Assembly (NCBI RefSeq): GCF_905171775.1
Contig: NC_053492.1
Location: 331,027,852-331,091,851, forward strand
Direction: 5' to 3'
Source: Rana temporaria
Taxonomy: Eukaryota; Chordata; Amphibia; Anura; Ranidae
Length of the DNA stretch: 64,000 bases
The first letter of the stretch is position 1, and every line of letters begins with the position of its first letter. Of the stretch, positions 1 through 10,223 are shown piece after piece. The position numbers and the translations under genes were made by a program. The notes under the pieces are model-generated. The model ran no database searches, had not been told where the DNA came from, and was given only the letters and a program-made list of their open reading frames with translations.

Positions 1-56
1 TCTGATTTGGGTTGCTGGAATTTCCCAATATTGAGCTACTGGTCGATATAGAGATG

Positions 57-108
57 TTGTTGGACCCAATATATTTCGCCGTAACCGGCTTCCTCAGGGG
101 TTCCACAA
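57..108 (-). ncRNA. hammerhead-ribozyme-like motif in PLE-0 3' region
   Basis: Read on the minus strand: 5' strand of stem I (108-98), box CTGAGGA (97-91, fits the CUGANGA consensus), a spacer A (90), stem II GCCG-GTTA-CGGC (89-78), GAAA (77-74), a minimal self-complementary TATA as stem III (73-70), then TT (69-68) and the 3' strand of stem I (67-57). Nine of eleven stem I positions can pair. Type I hammerheads with very short stem III are known from PLEs. The cleavage dinucleotide UU is poorer than UC. No folding program was run. Confidence 0.55.
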
Positions 109-2013
109 GCGACCAGATTTTATAAAGCCAGCTCTGAACAAAAAAATGGAAAACAACATATAAGGAATTCATACATCATAATTTTCATCTATATATTTAA
201 CATTGCACATATTGAATCTCCTTGAGAGGGATGCACTCTAACCTGACAGCCTGGAAAAATTAGAAACTGACACCAAATTGCACGATGACCCGGACCCAGG
301 GACAGATCAGCCCCCGAAAGGAGGGGGAAAGGAATGCCTTCACCCGATGTGTCTCTGCTGCATAGGGGCATAGGCTGGACCATAGGGGAGGAAGGGGACC
401 GAGCTGTAGGGAACACAATACACCTATTGAGCATAATGTTCCAATCATCCTAGAAAAGGAATTACTTAAATGAAAACATCACTGTTACACTTACTGGCAA
501 AAAGCAAGATGTTTGAGCTCAGAGGACTGCCAGAAAGCCTCGTCTTGTATATTACAAGAGAAGAGGGGATGTATCCAATCCCACAGTCTTAAGAAAAACA
601 CAAAAAACACTTAAGTTAATATGTCAGAAATATGAAAAAAGAAGAAAAGGAAAAAGATTTATCATTAAAAAGTCATATATAATTAAGGTATGAGGATATA
701 TCACACCAATACCACTAGGGGTTGCTGGTTAGCCACACACAAGAAAACAAAACAAAAGTATATGCAGGGAGCACCTAAAATAGCCAATAGGTTGTTGGCC
801 AGTCACAAAAAAGAATAAAGATAAGAGCAGCAAGTAAGTTGAACAGACTGTCTAAGGACAGAGGGTCATCACCTGTGTATGGTCACCGATCGTCAGGAGC
901 GCAATAGGAAGCAGCAGAATGGTGGAATAAGCTGGCTCCTTATAAACCCCCCCCCCGCAAGCCCGAGCGTCTGACGTCATCGGGCGTGCGCGGACAACTC
1001 ACGCAAACGGCGCATGCGCCGCGTGGCCGGAGTCTCCACAGTGCCTACAACTCCCATGATCCCACAGGCCAACGATCCAACTAAGGATAGATGGGCGGGG
1101 ATACAGGTCCCTGGTGATGTTAACCAGAGCGGTGCGAGGCACAGGGGGAGGAGGCAAAGGGGGGAGCTACGGCAGATGACACACAGCAACAGCGTCGCTG
1201 CAAACAATGGGCATTCAAAAGAAGCCCTTGTGTGTCCATACGGCCAAGCCAAAAAACGCCTCAAAGAGGCAGCAAAAAACAACAGCGGGTACATTCTAAC
1301 TGAGGTGTCCAGGACCAAGCGATCATGGGGACACACAGCTCAGATGGAGGGGAGATGGGGAGGTGGGAAAAAGAAAAGGGAGGAGAAAAAATAGGGAGCA
1401 AAAAACGGGAAGGGGGAAAAAGAGACAAAAACAACAAAAAAAAATCTCCAAATGAGCAGCTGAGTGTCAAAAGGTGTCAGCTGCTGGATGGCCACAAGAT
1501 GGCCAAGCAGAGTTAAAAAACCCCTCTCACGGAAAGACAACATTAACATCCTAAGTAACATTTTAATTGTGAACAGCAGTATATACAAATTTATACAACA
1601 TATATGCAAACACATTTGGTCAACTTTTACATGCATGTCTGTAAACATTTAACAAAACTAGCATATTCTGGCACATCAGACTAATCTGCCTCTATAGGGA
1701 AACAGCGAAAAAATAGAATAGGATAAAAAAAAAACAAAGGGGAAGAAAAGGAATAAGGGGAAAGAGAAAAAGAAGAGTGAAGAAAAAAGGGGATTATTGA
1801 GATAAACGGAGGATCAAGAAAAATTAATTCAGTGGACACAAGGGGCAAACAGATGATACGCAACTAGTCAATTTCAAAATCCAGTATTTAACAAGGCACC
1901 CTATATACATCAGCAACAGTTTCCAGTTAGTACATCAAAGTCAGGGAAAAATAAGGAAGGGAAACAGAGGAAGGAGAAATTATACAATCTACTAACATAT
2001 GTCAGAAAATTCA

Positions 2014-3839
2014 TCACAGAAATGACTTGAAACTTATGTACTCATTGAGTCCGGGATACCGGGTGGCGTTCAAAGATTGAATCCACTTAGTTTCCAATTG
2101 TAGAAGTATACGGTCGATGCCACCGCCTCTTGCATGTTCAGGGACATGCTCAAGTGCGGTGAATTTGATCATGTCGAGCGCAAAGTTGTGCTCTTTGCCC
2201 ACGTGTCGACCTATGGCAGTGGTCATTAATCGCCTACGTAGTGGGTCAACATGGTCCTTAATCCGTATATAAAACGGTCTTTTTGTTTTTCCGACATAAA
2301 AACACCCGCACAAATACTTGGCCAAGTACACCACTCCAATGGTTTGACAGGTGACCCTATGAGGAATAGAGCGTGTCCCACCATTAGGGAGGGGGGTACT
2401 TGTGCCACTCAAAATAAATTCACATATATTACATTTGTTACAAGGAAAAGTTCCAAAATGAGATTTACTTTTGTTGCCGGGGAGATTGTGATGACTATGG
2501 ACCAGTTGGTCTCTCAGGGAGGGAGCACGGCGGTACGTAATGTCTGGTCTCTTTTGAATATATTTGACTACAGTGCCGTCGGCTAGGAGTAATGGTCAAA
2601 AGTGTTCTAGAATACCCCTGAATTGGGTGTAATGTTGGGAGTACTGTGTAATGACACGGGTAGGTTGCATAGTATCCTTTGTTTTGGTGGAAAAAATAAG
2701 TTCCTGACGATTATGTTGAGCAGCTCTCCTATAGGCCTTTTTAAGAATTTTACGGCTATACCCTCTGTCCCTAAGGCGATGATATAGATTTTTAGCGGCT
2801 ATTTCGTAATCACTTGTTTTTGCACAGTTCCTTTTGAGACGTATGTACTGACTGTAGGGTATGCTATTGATAAGGGAATGGGGGTGGCCACTTGAGGCGT
2901 GTAAGATGGTGTTCCCAGATGAGGGTTTTCGATAGAGAGAAGAATAAATACAGCCATCTGCATCAATGTAAATTTTGAGATCCAAAAAATTGATACTTTC
3001 TTGACTACATTCCATTGTAAATTTTAAATTATATAAGTTGTCTGCTAAGACTTTCATAAATTCTTCGAGTTCATCTTTAGTACCTGACCATAATACCAAG
3101 ATGTCGTCGATGTACCTGTACCATGCAATAGCATGGGACAGGTACATCGAAAGATCATCTCTGGAAAAAAGTTCCTTCTCCTACCCCCCAGGTACAGGTT
3201 GGCATACGATGGGGCACACTTAGTCCCCATCGCAACCCCCTGCACCTGGAGGTAGTGGCAGAGTCCAAACAAAAAAATATTACGTGTCAAAATAAACTTT
3301 AGTAGATCCAAAATGAAACAGTTATACGGTTGAGCCAGAGTGCCCCTATCTTTCAAGATATTGACAATGACTTCAATCCCTTTATCATGAGGAATGGCGT
3401 TATATAGACTTTCGACATCTATGGCTACTAGCCATGTGCCAGGGGGGACAGAGATCCCCTCAATGGTTTGCAGCAGATCGATTGTGTCTTTGATGTACGA
3501 ATTTAAAGATGTTACATGAGGATGAAGATAATGATCCACCATTGCACTTGCATTTTCAGTAAGGCCCATACAGCCAGACACAATCGGTCTGCCAGGCGGG
3601 TTAGTTAGTGACTTATGCACCTTGGGAAGGGCATACATTGTGGGAATGCGGGGTTCTTGAACATTGAGATAGTTCCAGGTATCTTTGTTGATTAGACCTT
3701 TGTGATAGGCACTAGTAATTAAGGAATAATATTCCTTATTGTATCCATAGATATTTGTCTGTGAAATGGGACGATACCATTCCACATTGGCCAATATCCT
3801 TAGACACATAGTCTCCTGCTCCTGCTCCTGCTCCAACAA
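2014..3839 (-). pseudogene. PLE-0 reverse transcriptase / GIY-YIG endonuclease, broken
   Basis: Encodes the RT and endonuclease that would copy the element RNA at a nicked target. The first part (3839-about 3190) shows the PLE signature KVHK...NPPGRPIVSG and motif A (AIDVESLYN). The RT active site YIDD lies near 3105 in the next frame. The GIY-YIG domain (VVYL...CFYVGKT) is at about 2330-2280, preceded by the cysteine linker PCNKCNIC typical of PLEs. Damage: a frameshift in a run of six G (minus strand) near 3190, and an in-frame TGA at about 2596-2598, where the context suggests a former tryptophan codon. Reading is otherwise open from there to 2014. The N-terminal part is missing, so this copy is dead. 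Confidence 0.8.
3107..3150. repeat. 44-bp near-perfect palindrome in the RT active-site region
   Basis: The arms starting TCGATGTACC and ending GGTACATCGA match as inverted repeats around a centre near 3128. The palindrome covers the codons just before YIDD, so both strands encode a similar short peptide (MYL.HAIAW.RYI). The other PLEs here lack the symmetry, so it may be chance or gene conversion in this copy. Confidence 0.75.
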
Positions 3840-4638
3840 GAAAAAGCCGTCAACGAGTATTTGTATGACCGAGGTGCTAGGACAACCTCTGCGCAGCTGG
3901 GAATTTTTTTGCCACGTTACTGGACGCTCATGCGCAATGCCTGTAGGCTCATGCGTCCTTTTGAGGAGGTGACAAACCTAGTCAGTCGCACTGAAGGCAG
4001 CATCAGCAACATCATCCCATTTGTTTTCTTCCTGAAACGTGCCCTGCGAAGAGTGCTGGATCAGGCCGTAGATGAGCGTGAAGAGGAAGAGTTGTGGTCA
4101 CCATCACCACCAGAAACAGCCTTATCTGCATCGCTTGCTGGACCTGCAGCAACGCTGGAAGAGGAGTGTGAGGAAGAGGAGTCAGAGGAGGAATTTGGCT
4201 TTGAGGAGGAGGAGGAAGACCAACCACAGCAGGCATCCCTGGGTGCTCGTTGTCGCCTATCTGGTAGCCGTGGTGTTGTTCGTGGCTTGGGGGAAGAACT
4301 GACCTTCAGTGAGATCAGTGAGGATGAGGAACGGGACATGAGTAGCTCGGCATGCAACCTTGTGCAAATGGGGTCTTTCATGCTGTCGTGCCTGTTGAGG
4401 GACCCTTGTATAAAAAGGCTGAAGGAGAACGACCTGTACTGGGTGGCCACACTACTAGACCCCTGGTATAAGCAGAAAGTGTCTGAAATGTTACCAAATT
4501 AGAAAGGACCTTCAGTGCAGCAGGAGGTATTGTCACTGAGAAGTCACCTAGGTCAAAAAAGTCTAGATTACCTCACTTTTATTAAGATGAATGAGGCATG
4601 GATCCCGAAGGGACTGACAGTGGGCGGTACATTTGACT
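3837..4638 (+). pseudogene. hAT-1 transposase, C-terminal fragment
   Basis: A ZBED-type hAT transposase remnant. The translation from about 3843 aligns by eye with the larger transposase at 10224-13558: a VNEYLYD start, then a stretch ending IIPFVFFLKRALRRVLD, an acidic block (EEEEED near 4200), and DLYWVATLLDPWYK near 4435-4470. After a stop at 4500 the dimerisation-domain signature RTFSAAGGIVT reads at about 4506-4540 and IKMNEAW near 4585. The segment normally between these two blocks is deleted. The N-terminal half is absent because PLE-0 interrupts it at 3836. Its 3' continuation resumes at 36575 on the far side of the PLE pair. Confidence 0.75.
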
Positions 4639-4652
4639 AAAGGCCTGATGAG
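4639..4652. repeat. target-site duplication, left copy (PLE pair)
   Basis: AAAGGCCTGATGAG occurs here and at 36575-36588, exactly flanking the two outward 3' ends of the PLE pair. Joining hAT-1 across it restores continuous hAT 3' sequence. Confidence 0.85.
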
Positions 4653-5132
4653 TGGGATACAACAGGTGCACAAGTTGTCTGTAGCACTCTATGAGGATCA
4701 CAATCACATCAAGGTAGGTAGTGGATGAAATACGCTTACCGGATGTGTTGGACTCTACTACTATACAGCAAAGAGTCAGCCAGACATAGTGGTCTTTGGA
4801 AACCGGGACCACTCAAACCGGAATGGGACCATAAGCGAGACTGGAACTCCAAATTGACATGGACGGCAGGAACCAGCAGAGCTTGAATGGTGTGTTGGAT
4901 CAATACCACAAGCTTTGAATATAATCCTTAGACCATCAGTCAGGAGATGCAGAGCAGGATGTTGCTAAAGCTCTCAGGAAACCATGGAGTGGATGATATG
5001 AAATGGAAAAAGGACTCCAATAGTGCAGGTCAATTAAAACCAATGAGGTTTATTTGTAAAAAGTCATAGGTAAATATGACAAGGATAAAAAGTGATCACG
5101 TACAGAAAATGGCAATGTGGGGTGCTCAATAG

Positions 5133-5180
5133 CAATACCCGACGCGTTTCGGCTAAGTAAGCCTTCAACAGGGGCATAAG
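5133..5180 (-). ncRNA. hammerhead-like motif, left PLE copy
   Basis: Minus strand: stem I 5' side ATGCCC, box CTGTTGA (one change from CUGANGA), stem II GGCT/AGCC, GAAA, CGCG, then TC and stem I partner GGGTAT. The cleavage dinucleotide is the preferred UC, whereas the right copy has UU. The altered box residue probably weakens activity. Confidence 0.45.
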
Positions 5181-6461
5181 GATGCACCCCCACATTGCTC
5201 GCTTAAATACACAGAATGGTTATAAGACCCTCCCCCAACAGGGTGGTGCCCTAAAACAGGATATGATGTAATAGATGTGCATTGTGACAGACATAATATA
5301 AAAGAAAAAAAAGGAAAAAATTCTTTAAACAAGTATACATCACATACTAACATCACCTCGATCACATAGAAATGCAACAAATACCACCATATTATACATA
5401 TCATAACAATGAGAGGCAATCATCTGTAACATTCTATGATAAAAATATAAATGAAAATATAAATATAAATAACACAGCTGTTGCTGTGTCACCAGATGAG
5501 GAACCTCTCATAATTCTATGAGCGGGGACACTGCGCCATCATGTTGTTTTTACAAACATTACTTTGACAAGTATTCCCACTGAGCATCTACAGACTGCTT
5601 CCTTGTAAGGGCGCTCATCCTTGGGGCTAAACAACCCCACTGTGCTCATAGATTAAACACGATCGCCCCAAATTGTCACCGATCGGTACAGCGCTGCTAC
5701 TAACAGCCCGCGCGTGCACCAATCAGGTGCAATGGGGGCGTGGCATAGAGCCAAGGCGGCCAATCAGCGAGCACCTATAGCTGACCTCCACACCCATCAT
5801 GTGTGCAGCGATGCTCACACCAATGGGATATGGAGGGGCGTAGCTTCTGATCGCACCATCCAACCAGCGGTGGAGGGGCGTAGCCTCTGATCGCACCATC
5901 CAACCAGCGGTCAGACGTTCCCTAGACCAATCAGGAGGTGGGCACGAATCACATGGACGCGGCTTCCAATGGACTAGCGCCGTGAACCTGACAGCGCATC
6001 GCGCATCGGAGCCCTGCCCCCCGAACGGAGGGGGTACTCGGAGCTACAAGACATGACAGCCCGAGACATGGCAGTGCCCCTGGCCGATGGAATGGCCCCA
6101 AGCATGGTCACAAATATCAAGTGCTCCAACTACACGAGCACTGCAGTACATGAGCAATTCACCTAGATGTTACAATAACCAACAAGGCATATGGGGGACT
6201 CCTCAGCACCTTTAAGCATAAATAAAGGAGACTGTATGCATTGTGAGAATGGCCCCAATTGGCCCGCCCAGACTGGGACAACGGGGACCACCCACAATGC
6301 AAAACTGTGCTGTGAAAGGGATTTAAATAAATCAAAATTATAATGGGGAGTCAGCATAGATAACAGAATCACCATATTGAATCTACATCTGCAGCTGATG
6401 GAGAAATGAATAGACATAGAACATAAAGGTAAAATAATAAGGATAAACGAGCTCAGGATGC

Positions 6462-8862
6462 TCACCCCTGGTTAATGAAACAGTTGATGTCCCAGTCAAC
6501 GTTCATACCATAAGGGGTGTAGCACCTGAGCTCATGTATCCAAAAAGTCTCGAGTCTCGAGACGCCCCTTAATCTGGAGTCTCCTCTCCAGTGAGAGACG
6601 AATCTATCGATCACCTGAAACAATGATCCCTTGGGATCGGAGTTATGGTGCTCGAGATAGTGTCGTGAGACTGTATGTTTGGGACAACCCTTTCGGATTT
6701 TAGCTATGTGCTCGTTGACTCTGATGGAAAAGTTTCTTATAGTCCGTCCCACATATTGGGATTTGCATGGACATGTTATAAGATATACGATAAAGCTAGT
6801 GAAACATGTGGTGAACTGCTTCATAGTGTATATGCGACCTGTCACTGTAGAGGAAAACGAGTCTATCTTACGTCTGACTATGGTGTTGGTGACACAAACA
6901 TTACAGGAGCGACATGGATAAAATCCATTAGCCTCTGGGAAGAAGGATATCTTCTTTGGGGGGTCGATAGTATTAGGAGCTATGTCGCTTTGAACAGAGC
7001 GGGCACCCCTGAAAATGATGCCGGCTCTATCTGGTAGCGACGGCCCCAAAATCCTATCGTTGAGAAGGATTTTCCAATGTCTATTTAGGATTTTACTAAT
7101 CTCACTGTGTTGGATGGAGTAACTGGTGAAGAAAGACCACCTGAAGCTATCATGTTTAGCCATCTTAGGTTTAACCTGTAGGAGGGAAGTCCTATCCGTT
7201 GCAGACACCAAATTGATAGCATTGTCAACCAGTGCGGGCTCGTACCCTTTATCAAGGAATCTAGTTTTTAACATATCACTTTGAAGGTGGAAGTCACTGT
7301 CCCTAGTACAGTTCCTCCTAAGACGGAGGAACTGACTCCGAGGGACAGATTCTAACCACCTACGGTGGTGACAGCTATCGACCGGAATGTAACCATTCCG
7401 GTCGGTGGGTTTGAAATACGTTTTAAATTCCAATTTGTCATGCGTAGTCGATATCTCCAGATCGAGGAAGTGTATTGAGGTAGGGCTGGCCTCATAGGAC
7501 AAAACAATCCCCCGATTGTTGTCGTTCAACTGAATCATGAAAGCATCTAGAGATTCCATATCACCCTTCCAGAGGAAGAGGACGTCGTCTATGTACCTGG
7601 CCCATAAAAGAAGCTCAGGTCTCCTAAGAGCATAGACGACATCCTCTTCCCACTGGGCCATGAACAAATTTGCTAGGCTGGGGGCATATTTAGCCCCCAT
7701 TGCCACACCCCTAATTTGGGAATAGAAAACCCCTTGGAACCAGAAATAATTATGCTTAGTAGCAAATACTTGAAGTTCCATTATAAAATTTCTCTGTATA
7801 ATGGGGAGCAATGAGTTTTTAGTCAGAAAAGTCTCGACAGCAGCCAGCCCAAGATGGTGCGGTATACACGTATAAAGTGCCGCCACGTCGGCTGTGACCA
7901 GTAGAATGTCTCCCTGGTGTCGAATCTTTTCCAACAATCTAATCGTGTCTCCTGTATCTTTAAGATATGAGGGCACTAACTTGACCAAAGGTTGGAGATA
8001 ATGGTCTATATATTTCCCTACCCGCGAAGTCACCGAATCGATCCCGCTGACGATGGGTCGTCCAGGGGGATTAGTCGGATTCTTGTGAACTTTCAGCAGG
8101 TAGTATATAATGGGGACTCTTGGAGCCAATGGTACCAAAAAGTCTAGTTCTTTTTTATTTAGAATTTGTAAAGAGGAACCCTCCTTCACAATATCTACCA
8201 ACAATTTCTTATATTTGGTGGTAGGGTCATTAGGTAAGATGGCATATGTGGTCCGATCTTCAAGTAGTCTATTCATTTCTGAAATATATGCAACTTTGTC
8301 AAGTATAACAATCCCGCCCCCCTTATCGGCGGGGCGGATAACAAGATCCTTCCTGAGGCATAATGCTTTTAAACCTGCCTCTATGGATGGATCCTGATAG
8401 AACTTTTTTGGAGATAATTTGTCTAAGTCCTCTAATACTAAACTCCTGAACACATTAATAGATGAAGATGTACTTGGAGGATTGTATAAAGATGGATTTG
8501 CAATCCAGAATGGGTAACATTATCAGTAGAACTGATGGCACAACTGTCAGTTGATCCAGTGGGCACAGAGCCTATCTGGCCCGAACCAACCGGATCCTGA
8601 CTAGGTGTCCCCAAGGTGTCGTTGAATATTCAATTTCCTTACAAATTTTTGTATATCGATAAAGGTGGTGAACTTGTTTAATTTCCTGGGCGGAACAAAT
8701 TTTAACCCCTTGCCTAATACTTGTTGTTCATGTTCGGAAAGTTTGACTGAGCTTAAATTAAAAATTCCTGCATCTATTTTGTCCTTTTTCTTTTTGCGCT
8801 GTAAGCGCCTCTCCCTCTGCACCCTCGTTTTGTCTTAAATTTCTGGGTGTGTGAGGGGTGGG
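6462..8862 (-). pseudogene. left PLE copy: RT / GIY-YIG ORF, frameshifted
   Basis: Same protein as the intact right copy at 31096-34515. An open 663-codon stretch (8453-6462) covers the RT from the RPADKGG motif through RYIDD, the PC.SCNVC cysteine linker and the GIY-YIG nuclease. Upstream the frame is lost: one base is missing near 8500 and two near 8615 relative to the right copy. One visible substitution is leucine for proline in the conserved YYLPKVHK motif. Remaining N-terminal coding lies at 30815-31012 beyond hAT-2. A few changes over about 4 kb indicate that both copies are young and probably arrived together. Confidence 0.85.
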
Positions 8863-8865
8863 TCC
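8858..8865. repeat. hAT-2 target-site duplication, left
   Basis: GTGGGTCC, the 8-bp size typical of hAT, repeated perfectly at 30807-30814. The uninterrupted right PLE copy has this site (as GGACCCAC) once, near 32108. Confidence 0.9.
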
Positions 8866-9400
8866 TAGTGTTGCTCACGAATATTCGCATTGCGAATATT
8901 CGACTCGAATATAGCATATTCGAGAAATCGCGCTATATTTCGAATTTCGCGGTGAATATTCACAATTCCGAATATTCGATTTTTTACAATTTTTTTTTTA
9001 AAGCAGATCACATCCTAGATATCTCCATCGACGTCTAAAAGCATTGCTGGTATGATTAGAGACCCTGGGCCGAGTAGCTGAAGCGTTCATTGAATTTTGC
9101 CGAAAAATCGCAATGCGATTATTCGGCAAACGCAATATCGCGCGATTATTTTCTTCGCCCCTATCTTCCGCATCAGAGCGATTTTTACAGTTTCATTTTT
9201 AAAACAGATCACATCCTAGTGATCTCCATAGACGTCTAAAAGCATTGCTGGTATGATTAGAGACCTTGGGCCGAGCAGCTGAAGCGATCATTTTATATTG
9301 CCGAATATTCGCAATGCGAATATTCGGCAATAGGAATATTGCGCGATTATTTTCTCCGCCCTTTTGCATCAGAGCCAATCAGAGTTCTCCTTCCACACTC
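8866..9400 (+). repeat. hAT-2 left subterminal repeats
   Basis: Short palindromic GAATATTC and TTGCCGAATATTCG motifs are dense here, resembling the right end. A unit of about 201 bp starting CAGATCACATCCTAG (9004 and 9205) occurs twice. Such subterminal repeats are typical transposase-binding regions in hAT elements. Confidence 0.65.
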
Positions 9401-9440
9401 GTCAGAGGTTAGCAACCAATAGGAATCTGCCTGCACGGAC

Positions 9441-9450
9441 ATTATATAAG
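9441..9450 (+). promoter_or_regulatory. TATA box of hAT-2 transposase
   Basis: ATTATATAAG sits just downstream of the subterminal repeats and about 780 bp before the first plausible ATG. A start site about 30 bp downstream would fall near 9475. It is the only good TATA match in this stretch. Confidence 0.5.
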
Positions 9451-10223
9451 CTCACTCCCAGCACCATTTCATTGCAGATTCAGAAGCTGGCTAGAGAGTG
9501 TGGAGGCTGTTTCTGTGTTCCTGTGTCTGTTCCTGATTGATTTATATCATCACCAGCATAGTGCTGCATTGCTATTTAGTGATTCCAGTGCATCTTTTCC
9601 AGTATATCAACTGCTTTTTTCAAAGCAATAGACCCAAGAGCTTTTTTCAAAGCTACGTTTTGTGCTGTTTTGTGCTGTTTTGTTCATCTTGTGTTACTGT
9701 TTGATCTTGCATCTTTGCTGTTCAGTGATATTTGCTAGTGATTTCAGTGCACATTTTGCTGAGCTTTCTAAAAGAGCTTTTTTCAAAGCTAAGTTTTGTT
9801 CATCTTGTGTTACTGTTTGATCTTGCAGCTTCGCTGTTCAGTGATATTTGCTAGTCATTTCAGTACACTTTTCTAAAAGCTAAGTTTTGTGTTCAGTTTA
9901 GTTAAATTTTGTGTAGTAAGTGTACACACTGTTAGTGTACATTTATTTCATCTAGCTTAGCTTAGTGTGTGTTTAGTGTCTGTGTTTTGTGTTTAAAAAA
10001 AAAAAAAAAAAAAAAAAAAGTTAGTGTTTGTTTAGTGCTTTTTTTTTTTTCTTTAATTTTGTAGTCCTTGTCTTTGATGTACTACTTTTCTTATAGTTTA
10101 GTAGCTGTCTGTGTACGTCTTTGTCTGCGTGCCTGTCTTGTAAAAAAAACACAAAAACACATTTTCCTCACATTTCCCCCCCCCAATAAAGTTTACCCCC
10201 CCGCCACACACATATCAGCAATT
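9450..10223 (+). other. hAT-2 5' leader
   Basis: Non-coding. A unit of about 125 bp (GAGCTTTTTTCAAAGCTA... TTGCTGTTCAGTGATATTTG) is tandemly repeated at about 9640-9880. An A run of about 25 bp lies at 9994-10019. A pyrimidine tract ending TTTTGTAG near 10062 could be a splice acceptor, so part of the leader may be an intron. Confidence 0.5.

Larger units (their letters stand above)
1..3836 (-). mobile_element. Penelope-like element PLE-0, 5'-truncated, 3' end beyond window
   Basis: A minus-strand retroelement with a Penelope-type reverse transcriptase and C-terminal GIY-YIG endonuclease (2014-3839), followed by about 2 kb of 3' untranslated DNA running off the left edge. The upstream end stops abruptly at about 3836, where hAT-type transposase coding begins on the other strand, so the PLE probably inserted into hAT-1. 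The 3' region has purine-rich tracts (1360-1440, 1720-1790) and a hammerhead-like fold at 57-108. Its RT sequence differs clearly from the PLE pair at 4653-36574, so it is another lineage. Confidence 0.8.
4653..8865 (-). mobile_element. left PLE copy, main segment
   Basis: Near-identical in inverse orientation to about 32105-36310. It holds the 3' UTR (4653-6461), with a tandem duplication of a roughly 42-bp unit at about 5830-5910 that is shared with the right copy, and most of the ORF. At 8858-8865 the sequence is cut by hAT-2 and continues at 30815. Confidence 0.9.

Noticed and set aside
977..1394. ORFs of 119 and 126 codons on both strands
   Set aside because: They lie in the PLE-0 3' UTR, overlap each other and show only low-complexity composition.
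4645..4652. CTGATGAG in the 14-bp duplication as a hammerhead core (also 36581-36588)
   Set aside because: No stem II followed by GAAA in the right place, and it is hAT-1 sequence duplicated by the insertion.
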